A stretch of 64,000 bases of DNA from NCBI RefSeq assembly GCF_030445035.2, contig NC_080673.1, positions 157,848,216 to 157,912,215 on the forward strand, in the 5' to 3' direction. The stretch comes from Dasypus novemcinctus. Its lineage: Eukaryota; Chordata; Mammalia; Cingulata; Dasypodidae. Under the pieces are notes generated by a model. The model saw only the letters and a list, made by a program, of their open reading frames with translations, had not been told where the DNA came from and searched no databases. Of the stretch, positions 1-11,159 are shown in pieces (the first letter of the stretch is position 1; each line of letters begins with the position of its first letter). Both the position numbers and the translations under genes were made by a program.

Positions 1-769
1 TGGTATGTCACTAAAGTTTATTTATATATGTAGATATGTACATATCTATTTATTTAGTATTTTAACTAATGTATATGATTGGTATGTGGTACTCAATATA
101 TGCTTTTTTAACTCATAATTATATTTTAAAATCTATTCTCACTGATGTAGTTATCAAGTATATCTCTTTTAAGTCCTTTAAGAGCATGTAGCACTCAATT
201 ATATGACAACACCTTATTTCATTTATAATTCCTCCATTAATGGAATGGTACAAGATCTATGTCCTTGGTATTGTGGTAATTGTTTCAGAAAAAATCTTCA
301 GAAAAAAACTCCTTGAGTTTCAACAGTATTTTAAATCTCTTTCTCAAGAAGAAACAAGAATAAAGTAACAACTAAGACCAGAAAATATCTTTAAATAATA
401 ATGAAAAGAAAGGTAAACTGGCAAAAACCAGAACATACATAACTGCAACATAGGCCCAAGGTTGGGAAATTGCTAGGTTAAGCTGATTAAAGATTAGAAA
501 ATAAAGTGTTCAGGCAGAAAATAATGTGTTTCTGGAGCAGGGGAGGTAAAGAAGGAGAGGAGGGAATAGAAGGTGGGAAAAATAATCAAAACTATCTAAA
601 AAAATAATCCAGTGATTTGGGAATAAGATCAAAAGAACTCTCCTCAAATACCAAAAAGCTGTGATTTACACTGCTTGTCAGAACAAGCCCAGGTCAAACT
701 TACCCATGGCTTCCTTTGTTGTAATAACAAGCTTGGAATAACATAATATGAAGGTAAGGGGCCGAAAGT
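1..769. other. AT-rich flank, no gene seen
   Basis: I see no coding potential, tRNA or clearly nameable repeat. The segment 540-580 is purine-rich (GGAG repeats). It is probably intergenic sequence upstream of COMMD8. Confidence 0.5.
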
Positions 770-1200
770 TACTTTTTTGTTTGTTTGTTTAACTCTATTT
801 TTAAAGTTTTAGATTACAGAAAAGTTACATCTAAAATATAGGGGATTCTCATATACCCCACTCCCCCCCCACACATTAACATCTTTCATTAGGGTGGTAT
901 ATTTGTTTACAATTGATGAACAAATATTGAAGCATTGCTACTAACCATGGTCTATAGTTTGCATTATGGTTTATAATTTGCACTGTACAGTTTTATAGGC
1001 TCTGACAAAATGTATAATGGCCTGTATCTGTCATTGCAATAGCAGGCAGAACAATTCCAATGTTCCAGAAATTCCCCCATGTTCTACCTATTCTTTCCTT
1101 CCCCTCAAAACCCCTGGCAACTAATATTTTTATACCAATTTTATAAATTCTTCCACTACTAGAATAATAATGTCTATTTTGGTCCACAGTTGCATTCCCC
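770..1200 (-). mobile_element. L1 3'-end fragment, antisense
   Basis: The text (poly-T start, a 'gattacagaaaagttacat' stretch, 'ttagggtggtatatttgtttacaattgatgaa', 'ctatagtttgcattatggtt') matches the block at 50721-51035 and parts of 18755-18960 and 21595-21715. These are copies of one family, read as antisense L1 3' UTR. No open reading frame of L1 survives. Confidence 0.6.
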
Positions 1201-1224
1201 TTTTATGTTTGTTCATTCGTCGAT

Positions 1225-1640
1225 CTTGAGGATTTGGGAATGGTGATGCCCCCTTTGCTTCTGACTGAGAGGGAGCCTAAGTTATTTTTGAATGGACTTC
1301 ACCCAATAAGCTAACAAATTAGAAGGACTGTTGGGCTGGTTAGAGATTGCGGCTGTGAGTTCTCTAGGACCAATAGGGCAGGGTGGAATGTGGACATGAG
1401 TGTGCCCACTGGGTAGACTGTGGGAGAGTGTGGGCTGTGGTGTGGACCATTGACCATGAGGTGCAGCAGTGCTCAGAGATGTATTCACCAAGTGCAATGA
1501 ATGTCTCATGATGATGGAGGAGGTTGTTGTTTCTGGGGGAGGAGTGGGGTGAGGGAGGTGGGGGAGTATCTGGGGACCTCATATTTTTTTAATGTACCAT
1601 TAAAAATAATAAATAAAGACCAAAAAAAAAAAAAAAAAGA
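1225..1640 (+). mobile_element. L1-type 3' end with poly(A) tail, sense
   Basis: A G-rich 3' region (1525-1575) is followed by 'acctcatatttttttaatgta', then AATAAATAAAGAC and an A-run at 1622-1638. This order is typical of the 3' end of young xenarthran L1 elements. The element is truncated at its 5' side and carries no coding part. Open frames on the opposite strand here are translations of this repeat. Confidence 0.65.
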
Positions 1641-1722
1641 GAAGAAACCAGTACCGGGTAGAAACTAGAAAATACTTTAAAATTATTTTATTAAATAATA
1701 CACAGTATAGTGTGGACTTAGT

Positions 1723-1900
1723 AAGGGCTCTGTGGTTTTCACCTGACTGACAAAGGGGTCCATGGAACAAAAAATGTTAAGAACCCCTGCTTTAAGGCTT
1801 TAAGACCATGATTCTTAATTTTGGATATGCATTAGGATCACCTGGGGAGCTTAGAAACAGCTACTGGATCCCATCCCTAGAGATGATATGGTCATAGAAA
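1723..1900. repeat. Ancient hAT-like (MER5-type) repeat pieces
   Basis: Phrases such as 'ggggtccatggaacaaaaaatgttaagaacccctgc' and 'cattaggatcacctggggagctt' are typical of old non-autonomous DNA transposons of mammals. The first part recurs in inverted orientation at 2667-2722. Family names cannot be fixed by eye. Confidence 0.5.
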
Positions 1901-2479
1901 TTTTATCTCAATTATACTGATGGTTGATTATATCACACCAAGTTGAGAATCACTAAGATTTTCATACCTTTTTGTTTTAATCACCTCTTCTGTTTATGAA
2001 TTCAGCAAACACTAATTGGGCATTCATCTTGTGGCAGACACTGTTTAGAATACTAACATGAATGTGGTATGGTCTCTGCTTTCAAGAAGCTCTCAGAACA
2101 ATGGGAGAGGCAGACCCATAAACAAATAGCTGCAATGCCATAAGGACCATAATGGAAGTTTAGTCCAAGAGTTATGGAAACACAGGTAAGGCAGCAATTA
2201 AAATTCTCTGGGGAATGTGTATGAATTCATTAGGCTAACAAGGTGTGCAGGGAAGCAGCTGCATGAGTAGGAGCGTGGAAAGAAGATTCTAGGCAAACTG
2301 AACAGCAGGAACAAAAGCAGAGCTCGAAAAGCCATCATTCTCTAAATATTCCAAAGGCCTGTGTTACTGCTGCTCCTGTTGTTGCTGTGACACTCGTAGT
2401 TGAAGTTGATCAAACCTCTTGGTAAGTAAACAGTCACATTTACATTTTCTACATCTTCACCTTTTCTACAGTTTTGTAC

Positions 2480-2895
2480 CACTCAGTTGCTTTCAATCCT
2501 GGTTTATATTAGAACCATCTGGGGTTTTGTAACAACAACAACATGATGTTGGTCTTCCACCTTCAAAGAGATTCCAATATTATTGGTCTGCAGAGTGACA
2601 TCTGGGCAGTTATTTTTTGAAAGCTTCCCAGTTGATCGAGTACAAATGGGCACACATACCATTTTAGGGCAGGGGTTCTAAATCTTTTTTGTTCCATGGA
2701 CCCCCTTTGAGAGTCAGGTGAAATGAATACTACGTAATTTTTTACTTGCATACATTTATAAGTGAAGGAAATGCTAGATTTCAGTTAGAGTCTGAGAAAA
2801 TAAAGATAGTAAGTTGATTTTTTTCAATTCAAGCTCATGGACCCCCTGAAATCTTTCCATGGACCTCTTCCACTGGTTAAGAACTCCTGTTTTGG
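2480..2895. repeat. Ancient hAT-like repeat cluster
   Basis: The 'tttatattagaaccatctggggttttg' and 'ttgttccatggaccccctttgagagtcagg' stretches resemble old hAT-family elements. A third similar piece ('catggaccccctgaaa...ggttaagaactcctg') follows at 2835-2892. No transposase remains. Confidence 0.5.
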
Positions 2896-3176
2896 GGGTT
2901 GATGGTAGTGTTCTCAAACTGAATTGCGATGATGGTTGCACAAGTAAGCTAAACTTTAAATGACTGGATTTTAAGGTATGTAAATTATACTTTAATATAG
3001 CTGTCTAAAAAAACCAATTTAAAAAGTACAGTGCATTTAAAGTAAAAAAAAAAAATCAAGCAATCAATGGAAAATTACCTGGATGACTCTAATGAGCTAC
3101 CTTCATTGAGAACCACTGGCTAAAAGACAAACAGCTCAAAGATGAGGAGGTTCTCAATACATTGATTAAAAGGGTT

Positions 3177-3392
3177 GGGGAGTAGATGTGGCTCAAGTGG
3201 TTGAGTGCCTGCTTCCTATATGAGAGGTCCCAGAATTGGTTCCCAGTGCCTCCTAAAAACAAAGAAAAACAAACAACAAGCAAACAAACGAAAACCTAAC
3301 TCAGGGGAGCCAATGTGGCTCAGTGGTTGAGCACCAGCTTCCCACATAAAAGGTTCTGGGTTCAATCTCCAGCCCTGGTACCTCAAAAAAAG
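3177..3392 (+). mobile_element. DAS-type SINE, dimeric
   Basis: Two tRNA-derived units follow one another (3177-3297 and 3304-3392). Each has a box A-like 'gtggctca(a)gtggttgag' and a box B-like 'ggttctgggttcaatctcc' or 'ggtcccagaattggttccc'. An A/C-rich linker separates them and a poly(A)-like end follows. DAS SINEs derive from tRNA-Ala and are known from armadillos, including dimeric subfamilies. This is the main evidence for the host. Confidence 0.85.
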
Positions 3393-4320
3393 GGGGGGGT
3401 GTAGTAATTGGGGAGTGGCCTTACAGTCACAGAAAGACTTCATCAGAGCACTTGACATACTATTCTAAAAACCTGGCAACCCCTGGTGACATATTGCATT
3501 GCATTATATCTGAGGTCTAAACTTGCAGTTCACTCAAGTATTTCACTTTTTTAATGGAGCATTTTCAGAGCTATTCATATACTATATTCTTTGGATTGTA
3601 CAAAGCATGGAACTGTATAACACAGAGAATCCAGTAGTTAACAGGACAAATATGAACAATAACATGAACAATAACAAATATATAATAATATAAGGTGTTA
3701 AAATACACCAAATGTGATATATTTTTTAGTTCTACACTGAAATAACTGTTAAATGCCATGACTAATGCCCTTTTTAAATCAAAATATCTATGTTTCAAAG
3801 ATTACTTGAATGGAGAGCTCAGATAGCTTAAGCTACAAGAATATTTCTTAATATAGAAAATCAAAATCATGAAATAAGGAGGTGTTAACAGTATTTCTTA
3901 ACCACAAATAAATCTCTAAAAGACAAAAACTTTTAGTTTGAGTTCATTCACTAAAATGAAACAAGAAACTCATGTGACTAATTTCTAAGAATATATTTTT
4001 ATCAACAGCCTAATTTTCTGAGTTACTATAGAGAAAACCAAACCCACTGCCTTCCAAATTTCACAAATTAACCATTCATAACTCTTCTAATGCTATAAAA
4101 GCAATGGAAGCATAAAATTTAAATATTTCCTAAATGATTACAAGATAGTAATTAAATTAAAATCATTTCAACTTTAAGTCCTTTTCACTGCAACCATTTA
4201 TGATTGGGAATAATTTCACATAGATTGTATTGCAAAATAACTAAGCACATCTCTGGAAACACATCTAATTAAGGAGAACAAATTAGTCACCTTCAAGTCA
4301 GGATAACCAGAAAAGCAGGT

Positions 4321-4720
4321 TTTTTTTTTTAAAGATTTATTTTTATTTCTCTCTCCTCCCCACCCCCCATCGTTTGCTCTCTTGTATCCATTAGCTGTGT
4401 GTTCTTCTGTGTCTGCTTACATTCTCATCAGGGGGCATGGGAATCTATGTCTCTTTTTTGTTGTATCATCTCTCCGGGTATGGCACGACTCCTGGGTGGG
4501 CTGTGCTTTTCGCACAGGGTGGCTCTCCTTGCAGGGTGCACGCCTTGCACGTGGGTTTCCTCTACGTGGGGGACACCCCTGCGTGACATGGCACTCTTTG
4601 CACATGGTAGCACTGCACGTGGGCCAGTTCACCACATGTGCCAGGAGACCCTGGGTTAGAACCCTTGACTTCCTATATGGTAGGCAGATGCTCTATCAGT
4701 TGAGCTACATCTGCTTCCCT
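4321..4720 (-). mobile_element. DAS-type SINE, long chimeric form, with target-site duplication
   Basis: On the plus strand it begins with a T-run and ends with a tRNA-like head (box B complement near 4650-4670, box A complement near 4692-4707), so it is inserted in minus orientation. The long non-tRNA body with repeated C/G-rich phrases ('cgtgggggacacccctgcgtgac') is the chimeric DAS type. A near-perfect target duplication flanks it: GAAAAGCAGGT at 4310-4320 and GAAAAAGCAGGT at 4721-4732. All open frames over this span are translations of the SINE, not genes. Confidence 0.9.
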
Positions 4721-4732
4721 GAAAAAGCAGGT

Positions 4733-5915
4733 TTGAACTCAGAAAAGAGATGCAGAGAGCTACAGAAAAAATCTTTTATAAAAGGCTGCCATAAATTTGA
4801 ATAAGTCAATAACTTTTCTTGAGAACATTTTTCAGAAATTTTAATTACAAACTAATGTTATCAGTCTATGAGTGTTAAAATAGAGAGCCCTAGAAATTAG
4901 GGACAAAGTTAAGAAAAGTTATCATCTGAAATTAACTAGTAAAACTCAACCCATAATGATGGGGCATAGTAATTTCTAGAGAATCTAGTATTTCCTAAGT
5001 CTTGGTAGAAGTCATTATAAGGGTATGGCATCTAGTAAAAGGAGAGTTAAAAAAAAACCCACAAAGATAGTATTTGCACAGTTCAAAGGAAAGTATATTT
5101 TGACCCTTATTAGCCCAGAAAAATCTCTGGAATGGAAAAAGGGTGATTAGATTATCCCTGCTTGAGGAAATACAGTATATGTCATTACATTTTCTTTAAT
5201 TAATCTCATTTTCACTGAGTATCTTTCTGATCCATAATTTGATTACCAAAGGGAATTTGTGCATCATGAGGGTACTCTAAGAGGAAATAACCAATTTCAA
5301 TACATGTGCCATCCTTGTTTATTAATTAGTCTCTTGAGAGTTCAGTTTGAGTGAAATAATATGAGTGTGGGGACCTTACTTGCAGTGATTTTGAATTAGT
5401 ATTACCCAGAGGTTTACCTAAATAGCCAGCAAGGCAGGTTTACCTCCTTGATTTCACTCAGACAAAACTGCTAGGTCATAGGTTTTAATCTAAACTGATT
5501 GGGTTACTAACAGATTTCCCCCTCAATACAAACCTGAATCAATGCTAATTTGAGGCAGGTACAAATCGTTAATTGGATCCTCATTTCTATATTTTGCTTT
5601 CAGTATCAGCAAGCTACCCATGGTTTTATGGTTGCTGCTCATGAAAATGGGAAAAGAGAATGATCATTAACAGTGTGAATACATCTTCTTTAGAAATTCT
5701 CAGTTGTCTTTTAAAAAGCATGATTGTGCTAGTGACAGCTATGTGTTTACCAACTATTGTCTCCTTTTCTTCCTGGGCACATAGCCAAACTATATTTCCA
5801 AGATTCTCTTACATTTTGCTACTGTTATGAACTGGGTTCTAGCTGAAGGAAAGTGGGTGGAATTGATGTACATCATTTCTAGGTCTGGTACATAAAAACC
5901 TCTTGTATGATCATT
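4733..5915. other. Unique-looking intergenic sequence
   Basis: I see no coding region, RNA gene or recognisable repeat. The sequence is AT-rich with ordinary composition. Confidence 0.45.
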
Positions 5916-6469
5916 CTATTAGTCAGCCAAAGGGATGCTGATGCAAATATCAGGAATTGGTTGGTTTTTATAAAGGGTATTTATTTGAGGTAGGAGCTTA
6001 CAGGCCATAAAGCATAAGTTACTTACCTCACCAAAGTCTATTTTCACGTTGGAGCAAGATGGCTGCTGACGTCTGTGAGGGTTCAGGCTTCCTGTTCTCT
6101 GGGCCCAGCTCCTGTGTTTCCTCCACAAGGTCAGCTGTAGTCTAGGAGGCTCTCTAGGCTTTGCCTCTCTCCACAAGGTCAGCTATAGACTATCAGGCGA
6201 ACAGCTCTGTCTCTCTCCCTGGGGCTCCAGCTTCAGCATCAAACTCCAACATCAAAACTCCAACATTAAAAGCCTCTAACTCTATCCTTTGCCATGCCTT
6301 TTATCTGTGAGTCCCCACCCACCAAAGGGGTTTACATAATTATTTAATCCAGTAAACCCTCTGAATCCAGTATAATCTAATATGCCCAGAGGAAAAGATC
6401 AGGTTACAAACATAATCCAGAGGGTTTACATACTTAATCAAGCAAACCTTTGAATCCCGCTTGTCAACA
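5916..6469 (-). mobile_element. Solo LTR, ERV-L/MaLR-like, minus orientation
   Basis: Read on the minus strand the element starts TGTTGACAAGCGGG near 6469 and ends GACTAATAG near 5916, close to the GACTAATACA end typical of ERV-L/MaLR LTRs. The first ~180 nt on the plus strand are the same family as 63811-64000. No internal retroviral sequence adjoins it, so it is a solo LTR. The 85-codon frame here is incidental. Confidence 0.7.
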
Positions 6470-6714
6470 GTCACATTGTTGATAAGTAGTAGAGAGAGAA
6501 TTCGATCCCAGATCTTTTCTCTTTGTAATATTTTTAACAGAGAACCTGTGATACATCACATTCTGGTTTAGTGTTTATTCTATAATGAAGTTGTTTTTCT
6601 TTCCCTTCTGCTTTTGTGGAGAGGTATTGTGGGTGGGGAGATGATTTTGTTTTTAATTCTATTTCCCCAACACACTTTTTTTCCCCAACACTCTTGAGAT
6701 CCATTTTCCACAAT

Positions 6715-7215
6715 GCTACCTGTTTTCCAGAGTATGATCATTTCAAAATGCAAAACAGACCGTGTCAGTTCGGTGACTAAAATCCCTGCCTCCACCTCTG
6801 ATATAATCTCTTACCATTCTGGCCTGGCTCACTACAGTCTAGTCATAAGGCCCTTTGGTCATTTCTTGAATAAGCCAGGCTTTCTCCTGAGTTAGGGCTG
6901 CTGCATTCTTCTAGCAACTCTCTTTCCCCAGATATTGACTTTTGTATCTTCTTCTCACCCTTTTTCTTAGCTAACTGTCACTCTTTAGCAAGGCTCTTCT
7001 TGACCAATCTAAAGTATACCTTCACTATCACTCTCAGTTACATTATCCTACTTCATTTTCTTCAAGGTATTTTTCAATAGCTGACATTATCTTGTTTACT
7101 TGTTTATCTGACCTCTCTTCCCCCACTAAGTTCCTTTTCATTACTTGTATTCCCAGAGCCACTAGAGAACAGGGCAGATGCATAATAACTGTTAATGAGT
7201 AAGTAAATGAATGAA
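6715..7215 (+). mobile_element. L2 fragment
   Basis: The stretch with 'caaaatgcaaaacagaccgtgtcag', 'ctcccccactaagttcc' and a tail of 'gtaaatgaatgaatt' follows the layout of the L2 3' end. A parallel copy is at 62160-62660 ('gaaaatgcaaaatagaccatgtca'). It is old and broken. Confidence 0.6.
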
Positions 7216-7624
7216 TTTCTCAAGGCATGGCACACAAAACTTTTCTTCTATCACCTCAAGACAGAAACTAAAAACAAAAACAAAAGCAAAAATTCCTACT
7301 CAAATAACCTTAGAAAAAGTACCAAATTGACCCTTCCACAAAAGCCAGTTTGAGCTCTGGTTTCAGCTCAGTAAACCCAGTGAAAGTTACCTGAGATATT
7401 TTTACATATCCCCAACTGTTCTTACTGACCTAGAAGACCTATTCCAGCACCACATAGCACTCTTGATGGGTTTTAGAGGAAGATCACATTCCCAAGGTAG
7501 AGACTGTACAATACTATATCTATAAGGATAAAGAAGAAGGATATACCATTTTCTGGAACACACTAACTTTTGGACAAATTACAGGACAGGAAAGAAGGTC
7601 ATGCAGAGGACAATCTAATATTGT

Positions 7625-7780
7625 TTTCTATGTCCCAGGCCTCATTTGAAGAAAGTTACGTGTATAAACTTAAAACAACACTGTAAGTTGGGGAGGAACC
7701 AGATACAGAGAAGTGAAATAACTCTGCCAATATTACACAGATAATAAGGTGCAGAGCTGGGGTTTGAACAAAAAAGTTTA
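7625..7780 (-). repeat. MIR SINE fragment
   Basis: The phrase 'acagagaagtgaaataactctgccaatattacacag...gcagagctggggtttgaac' is the complement of the MIR core, so it lies in minus orientation. Confidence 0.6.
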
Positions 7781-8599
7781 GCTTGAGAGCCCATTTTTAA
7801 AAAATCAGTACCACAAATAAGAACGAGAGGAAGGGAAGCAGAACAAACTTAACAGAGTTGGGACTTGAAGAGGCAGAAGTATGATTTGAAAAGCTAGATT
7901 ACAAGTTAGTAAGAACATGTTCTTACTCAACAAAAGGCAAATATTAAGATCTAATATTTGTGTGTGTGTGTATGAACTATTTTAGAGGCCACATTACAGG
8001 TTAAATTTTATTACATCCAAATTCCAAAGGTACAATCAAATTATTCTTGAGATCTGTTGTTGCTTGACAAGAAGTCAGGACCTAATTCCATGCATATTAT
8101 TCCACAGTATATAAAATTTAGTTTATTTTCCCTTAAAATAGACCCTACCCATCAATAGATTTACCAAAGAATACGTTTTTGGTGTATGTCCTATGCAATA
8201 AATAAGACATAATTTATGCTAAAAAAAATTGTTTACCAGAAATTCCAAATTTAACTCTGCGTCCATATTTTGTTTGTGTGTGTGCTTAATCTGGCAACCC
8301 AAGCGACTTCTCTGATCATGTTTATTATCTGTAAATGTGGGTGAATATAGTACCTACTTTTTAGGATAATCCATATGAAGAACCTTGCGCACAGTAAACC
8401 TTCGCGAACAGGACACTTTAGCAAGAGACATTAGCTAAAACTCCGATGACCCCCGGCCCAACCATATGGTCATCTGAATCAAACTTTCCAAAGAGTGCTG
8501 AAAAAATTAACAGAACTCTGAACAAAGCAGCAAAATGTACTGATTTGCAAACTTGCTTTCGAAGTAAAAACACCCCTCCAAGCGTTAAGTATTTTCGGG
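7781..8599. other. COMMD8 upstream flank, nothing further recognised
   Basis: AT-rich sequence with a short (GT)n run near 7960-7972. CpG density begins to rise only after about 8390. No opposite-strand gene is evident head-to-head with COMMD8 inside the window. Confidence 0.5.
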
Positions 8600-8624
8600 T
8601 AGAGAAGAAACCAGCGATGGTTTC

Positions 8625-8636
8625 TGCGCAAGCGCA
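8625..8636 (+). promoter_or_regulatory. NRF1-like site TGCGCAAGCGCA
   Basis: The 12-mer differs by one base from the palindromic NRF1 consensus TGCGCATGCGCA and lies about 80 nt upstream of the COMMD8 ATG. NRF1 sites are frequent in CpG-island promoters of housekeeping genes. Binding is inferred from the motif only. Confidence 0.55.
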
Positions 8637-8645
8637 CAAGCGCCT

Positions 8646-8657
8646 GCGTCACGTGGG
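8646..8657 (+). promoter_or_regulatory. E-box GCGTCACGTGGG
   Basis: The core CACGTG (8650-8655) sits in a GTCACGTG context favoured by USF and by MiT/TFE factors that control lysosomal and endosomal genes. A second, weaker E-box, TCACATGACC, follows at 8691-8700. The endosomal role of Commander makes the TFE possibility attractive, but this is inference from a short motif. Confidence 0.5.
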
Positions 8658-8716
8658 CGAGCTGTAGGGGCTGAGGAGAACCCGGCCTGGTCACATGACC
8701 ACGCCCCGCGCTGGGG

Positions 8717-8782
8717 ATGGAGCCGGAAGAGGGGACGCCCCTGTGGCGGCTGCAGAAGCTGCCGGTCGAGCTGGGTCTGCAG
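8717..8782 (+). CDS. COMMD8: COMMD8 exon 1 (start codon, residues 1-22)
   Basis: The ATG at 8717 opens 22 codons beginning M-E-P-E-E-G-T-P-L-W and ending E-L-G-L-Q, then a consensus donor CAG|GTGAGG at 8783. The start was chosen because it reproduces the known COMMD8 N-terminus and lies in the CpG island with a purine at -3 (GGGGATGG context). The segment is the beginning of the helical N-terminal domain, which is variable between COMMD paralogues. The exon is very GC-rich, unlike the others, because it sits in the promoter island. The overlapping open frames on the opposite strand here are a side effect of high GC and carry no recognisable protein. Confidence 0.93.
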
Positions 8783-9231
8783 GTGAGGAGGGCGTGAGCG
8801 GCGGCGCGGGCCGGAGGAGTTCCCCGGCTTTCCCGCGCGCGGGCCAGGGCAGGTGCGCTCTCTGGGGCTCCTAGGAAAGAGAGGGGGGAAGGGCATGATT
8901 TTGAGTAGCCAGCCGCCTGCCTCGCTTGAAAAGCTGAGGAGACCGCTTTTGGGGCGCCGCCTCTGCACCCAGGCTGGGAATTCCCCTTCGGCTTTGCGCC
9001 CAGACGTGCGCCAGGCCGCGCCCGCACCTGGGTGGGGGCGGTGCACCAGCTCCCCGGCGCGACCCGGGACCCAGTGACCCTGGGCTGGGGACTGGAGTCC
9101 ACAAGTATTCTTTGAAAGCCTGTGAGGTGGGCTTCCAGGTTTGCAGCCTTCTCGCTGCGTGTCATCCATTCATTCAACGCATACCTCTGTATTGTCTCCT
9201 GGACCCCCAGGCACTGTGCTGGGTGCTGGGT

Positions 9232-9262
9232 GCTGGGGCGGGGGGGGGGGGTGGGGGGGGGT
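9232..9262 (+). repeat. G-run, possible G-quadruplex, in COMMD8 intron 1
   Basis: A run of almost only G with two interruptions (one C, one T) lies about 450 nt into intron 1. It contains more than the four G-tracts needed for a quadruplex, in the coding strand and so also in the nascent RNA. It adjoins an L2-like segment (9165-9235) and may be an expanded simple repeat. Assembly accuracy of such runs is often poor. Confidence 0.7.
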
Positions 9263-10589
9263 ACCGTGGTAATTTAGGCAGAAGCAGACTCTGCCCCTTT
9301 GAGGACAACAGAAAACAAAGTTTTTACTTCCTGTGAAGGAAGCAAAACAACAGTGTGGTTAGAGTGGTTCAGGATGACCTTTCCCCAGGAGCTGACATAC
9401 ACGTTGACACCTTGAAGATAAGACGGACCACGGCTTGTGATCTGAAGAAAGCATTTTCATTAATTCGTTTAGGCAGCTTGTGATTGAAATCCACAGATTG
9501 CTGAGAGCCGTGGTAGTATAAGGTAAAACTATGAGTGAGGCCATATTGCCTGTGCCTTGGGTGCTTGCTTTCTAAAAGGGAAACCAAACCGAATTATCCA
9601 GTAAGGAGTATGTGAAAGGGTAGCAGCACAGTTTTGAAGGGCAAAGAAAGTTTTCCAGAACAGGAACATCTGGATTTCTAGGATGAATAGAGACCACGCT
9701 GGCTAGAGGGGAGGCTTGGAGAGAAGAGGTTAACAGGCAGCGGAAATAGCGGGTACATTGAAGGGCCTGGCGGCTTTGAGCCTGACTGTAGTATTTTAAC
9801 GCTGGAATTTAGAGTGAGAAACCCAGAGAAAAGCTGGAGAGGTTAGCTGGAGTCAGGTATGCCCGTGTGTATACATTTAATACCAGAGGAATTTAAAGTA
9901 TTTTGGCAGCAGCAAAATTTTGGTGGATTTGAAAGTCGAGAGAAATGTTGAGACAGTAAGTGTATATAACATTTTCTGGACTGTGAAAGGAAGAAAACCC
10001 AGTGATTAAAAGAAACCAGTATATACAAAAGTAAGCTTCAGCATTAGCTCTGGGAGTTGTGGGTCTGTTTGCCTCAGAGACTTTACATTACTGACAACCA
10101 TGTAATTGGAATTAATGTGTTAATATGCTTACTCCCACCTTCTCCACCCCCTAACAATTCAGACCTCATGAAGTCTTTCTTGTATATATAGCTTTTTAAC
10201 TGGTCTTCTTGTCTCTAGTCTCTACAGGGTAGCTGTACAGGGTAGATACTTTGTTTTACTTAGTTTTCTATCCCCAGTTCTTTAGCTTTGTGTCTCTTCT
10301 GAAGGTGGGTTCTTAATCAGTGTTTGTTGAGGGAGGGAATGAATGAATAGATGCTAAACTTAGCTTTATCACTGGGGCAGGTAATCTGGATCCCAAATTC
10401 TGGGATCCAGAGTTTTGTATAAGGTCCCATTCTGTTCCCCTTTACAATGAGTGAAGGTTGGGGAGCAGGGGCTTAGCTTATATTACTTGATAGAGGATAT
10501 GTGGTAGGCAGCTTTGTGTAAGTGCTAATTACATAGGAATGGTGGGGAAGAAAGAAGAAAACTAATGGTGCTTCCCCAGCCAGGACCAA

Positions 10590-10720
10590 GAAAGAATACC
10601 TTAACTCTTTTCTCTCATTTTACAAATCAGGAAATTGAGATGTAGACAGAGGAGTTGAGTAACTTGTCTGAGAGCATCAAGCCAGTAAGCAGCAAATTTG
10701 GAGTATATCTCAGTTCTTTT
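10590..10720 (-). repeat. MIR fragment in intron 1
   Basis: 'ttttacaaatcaggaaattgagatg...gagttgagtaacttgtctgag' is the complement of the MIR core and places the element on the minus strand. Confidence 0.65.
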
Positions 10721-11159
10721 CCTGAATTTTGTATCGCCCTTCCTCTCTTCATGCTACCTCTTTTTTAGATAATGCCCATAACATTTACTACTATACGTGC
10801 TTATGACTCCTAAGGTTCTAGGTCTAGCCAGACTCTTTCCTGAGCATCAGGCTCCTGCTTTGATAAACTACTTGTATCTCCACTTAAGTATATCTTGGCT
10901 GAGCTTGTTGACTTTCCTTACAACTTATTCCTCCTGTAGCCTGTTTTGGTTTGTGGAACCACCACTTACCCAGTCACTCAACCTGAAATTCTAGGAGTCA
11001 TTTGTGGCTCTTCTTCCTTTCCACAGTCCTTTTATCTCCTTTCCTCCTAATCTTTTGCTTACACAAACTGAAGATTGGGGACTATGGTCTCCTTCTCCCC
11101 CTTTTTCCCTCTTCTTTCATCATCTCTTCCAACCTGTTGCCAAACTGATGAAAAAATAA

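Larger units (their letters stand above)
8600..9080 (+). promoter_or_regulatory. COMMD8: COMMD8 CpG-island promoter
   Basis: CpG dinucleotides and GC content rise sharply here compared with the AT-rich DNA on both sides, and exon 1 lies inside. No TATA box is seen at a useful distance upstream of the ATG, so initiation is probably dispersed, as is typical of housekeeping genes. The candidate factor sites cluster between about 8625 and 8700. The island extends about 300 nt into intron 1. Confidence 0.85.

Noticed and set aside
4650-4720. tRNA-like sequence
   Set aside because: The cloverleaf-like region is the head of a SINE with a poly(A)-type tail and target duplication, not a tRNA gene. 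The same applies to the other SINE heads.
4382-4804. 140-codon plus-strand open frame
   Set aside because: It lies almost wholly inside a DAS SINE with a clear target duplication; the shared body at 51086-51391 gives a similar artefact.
8479-9177. Long open frames (194 and 232 codons) on the minus strand over the COMMD8 promoter
   Set aside because: They arise from high GC with few stops, overlap the island and exon 1, and show no recognisable domain or conservation. An antisense transcript is possible but unsupported.
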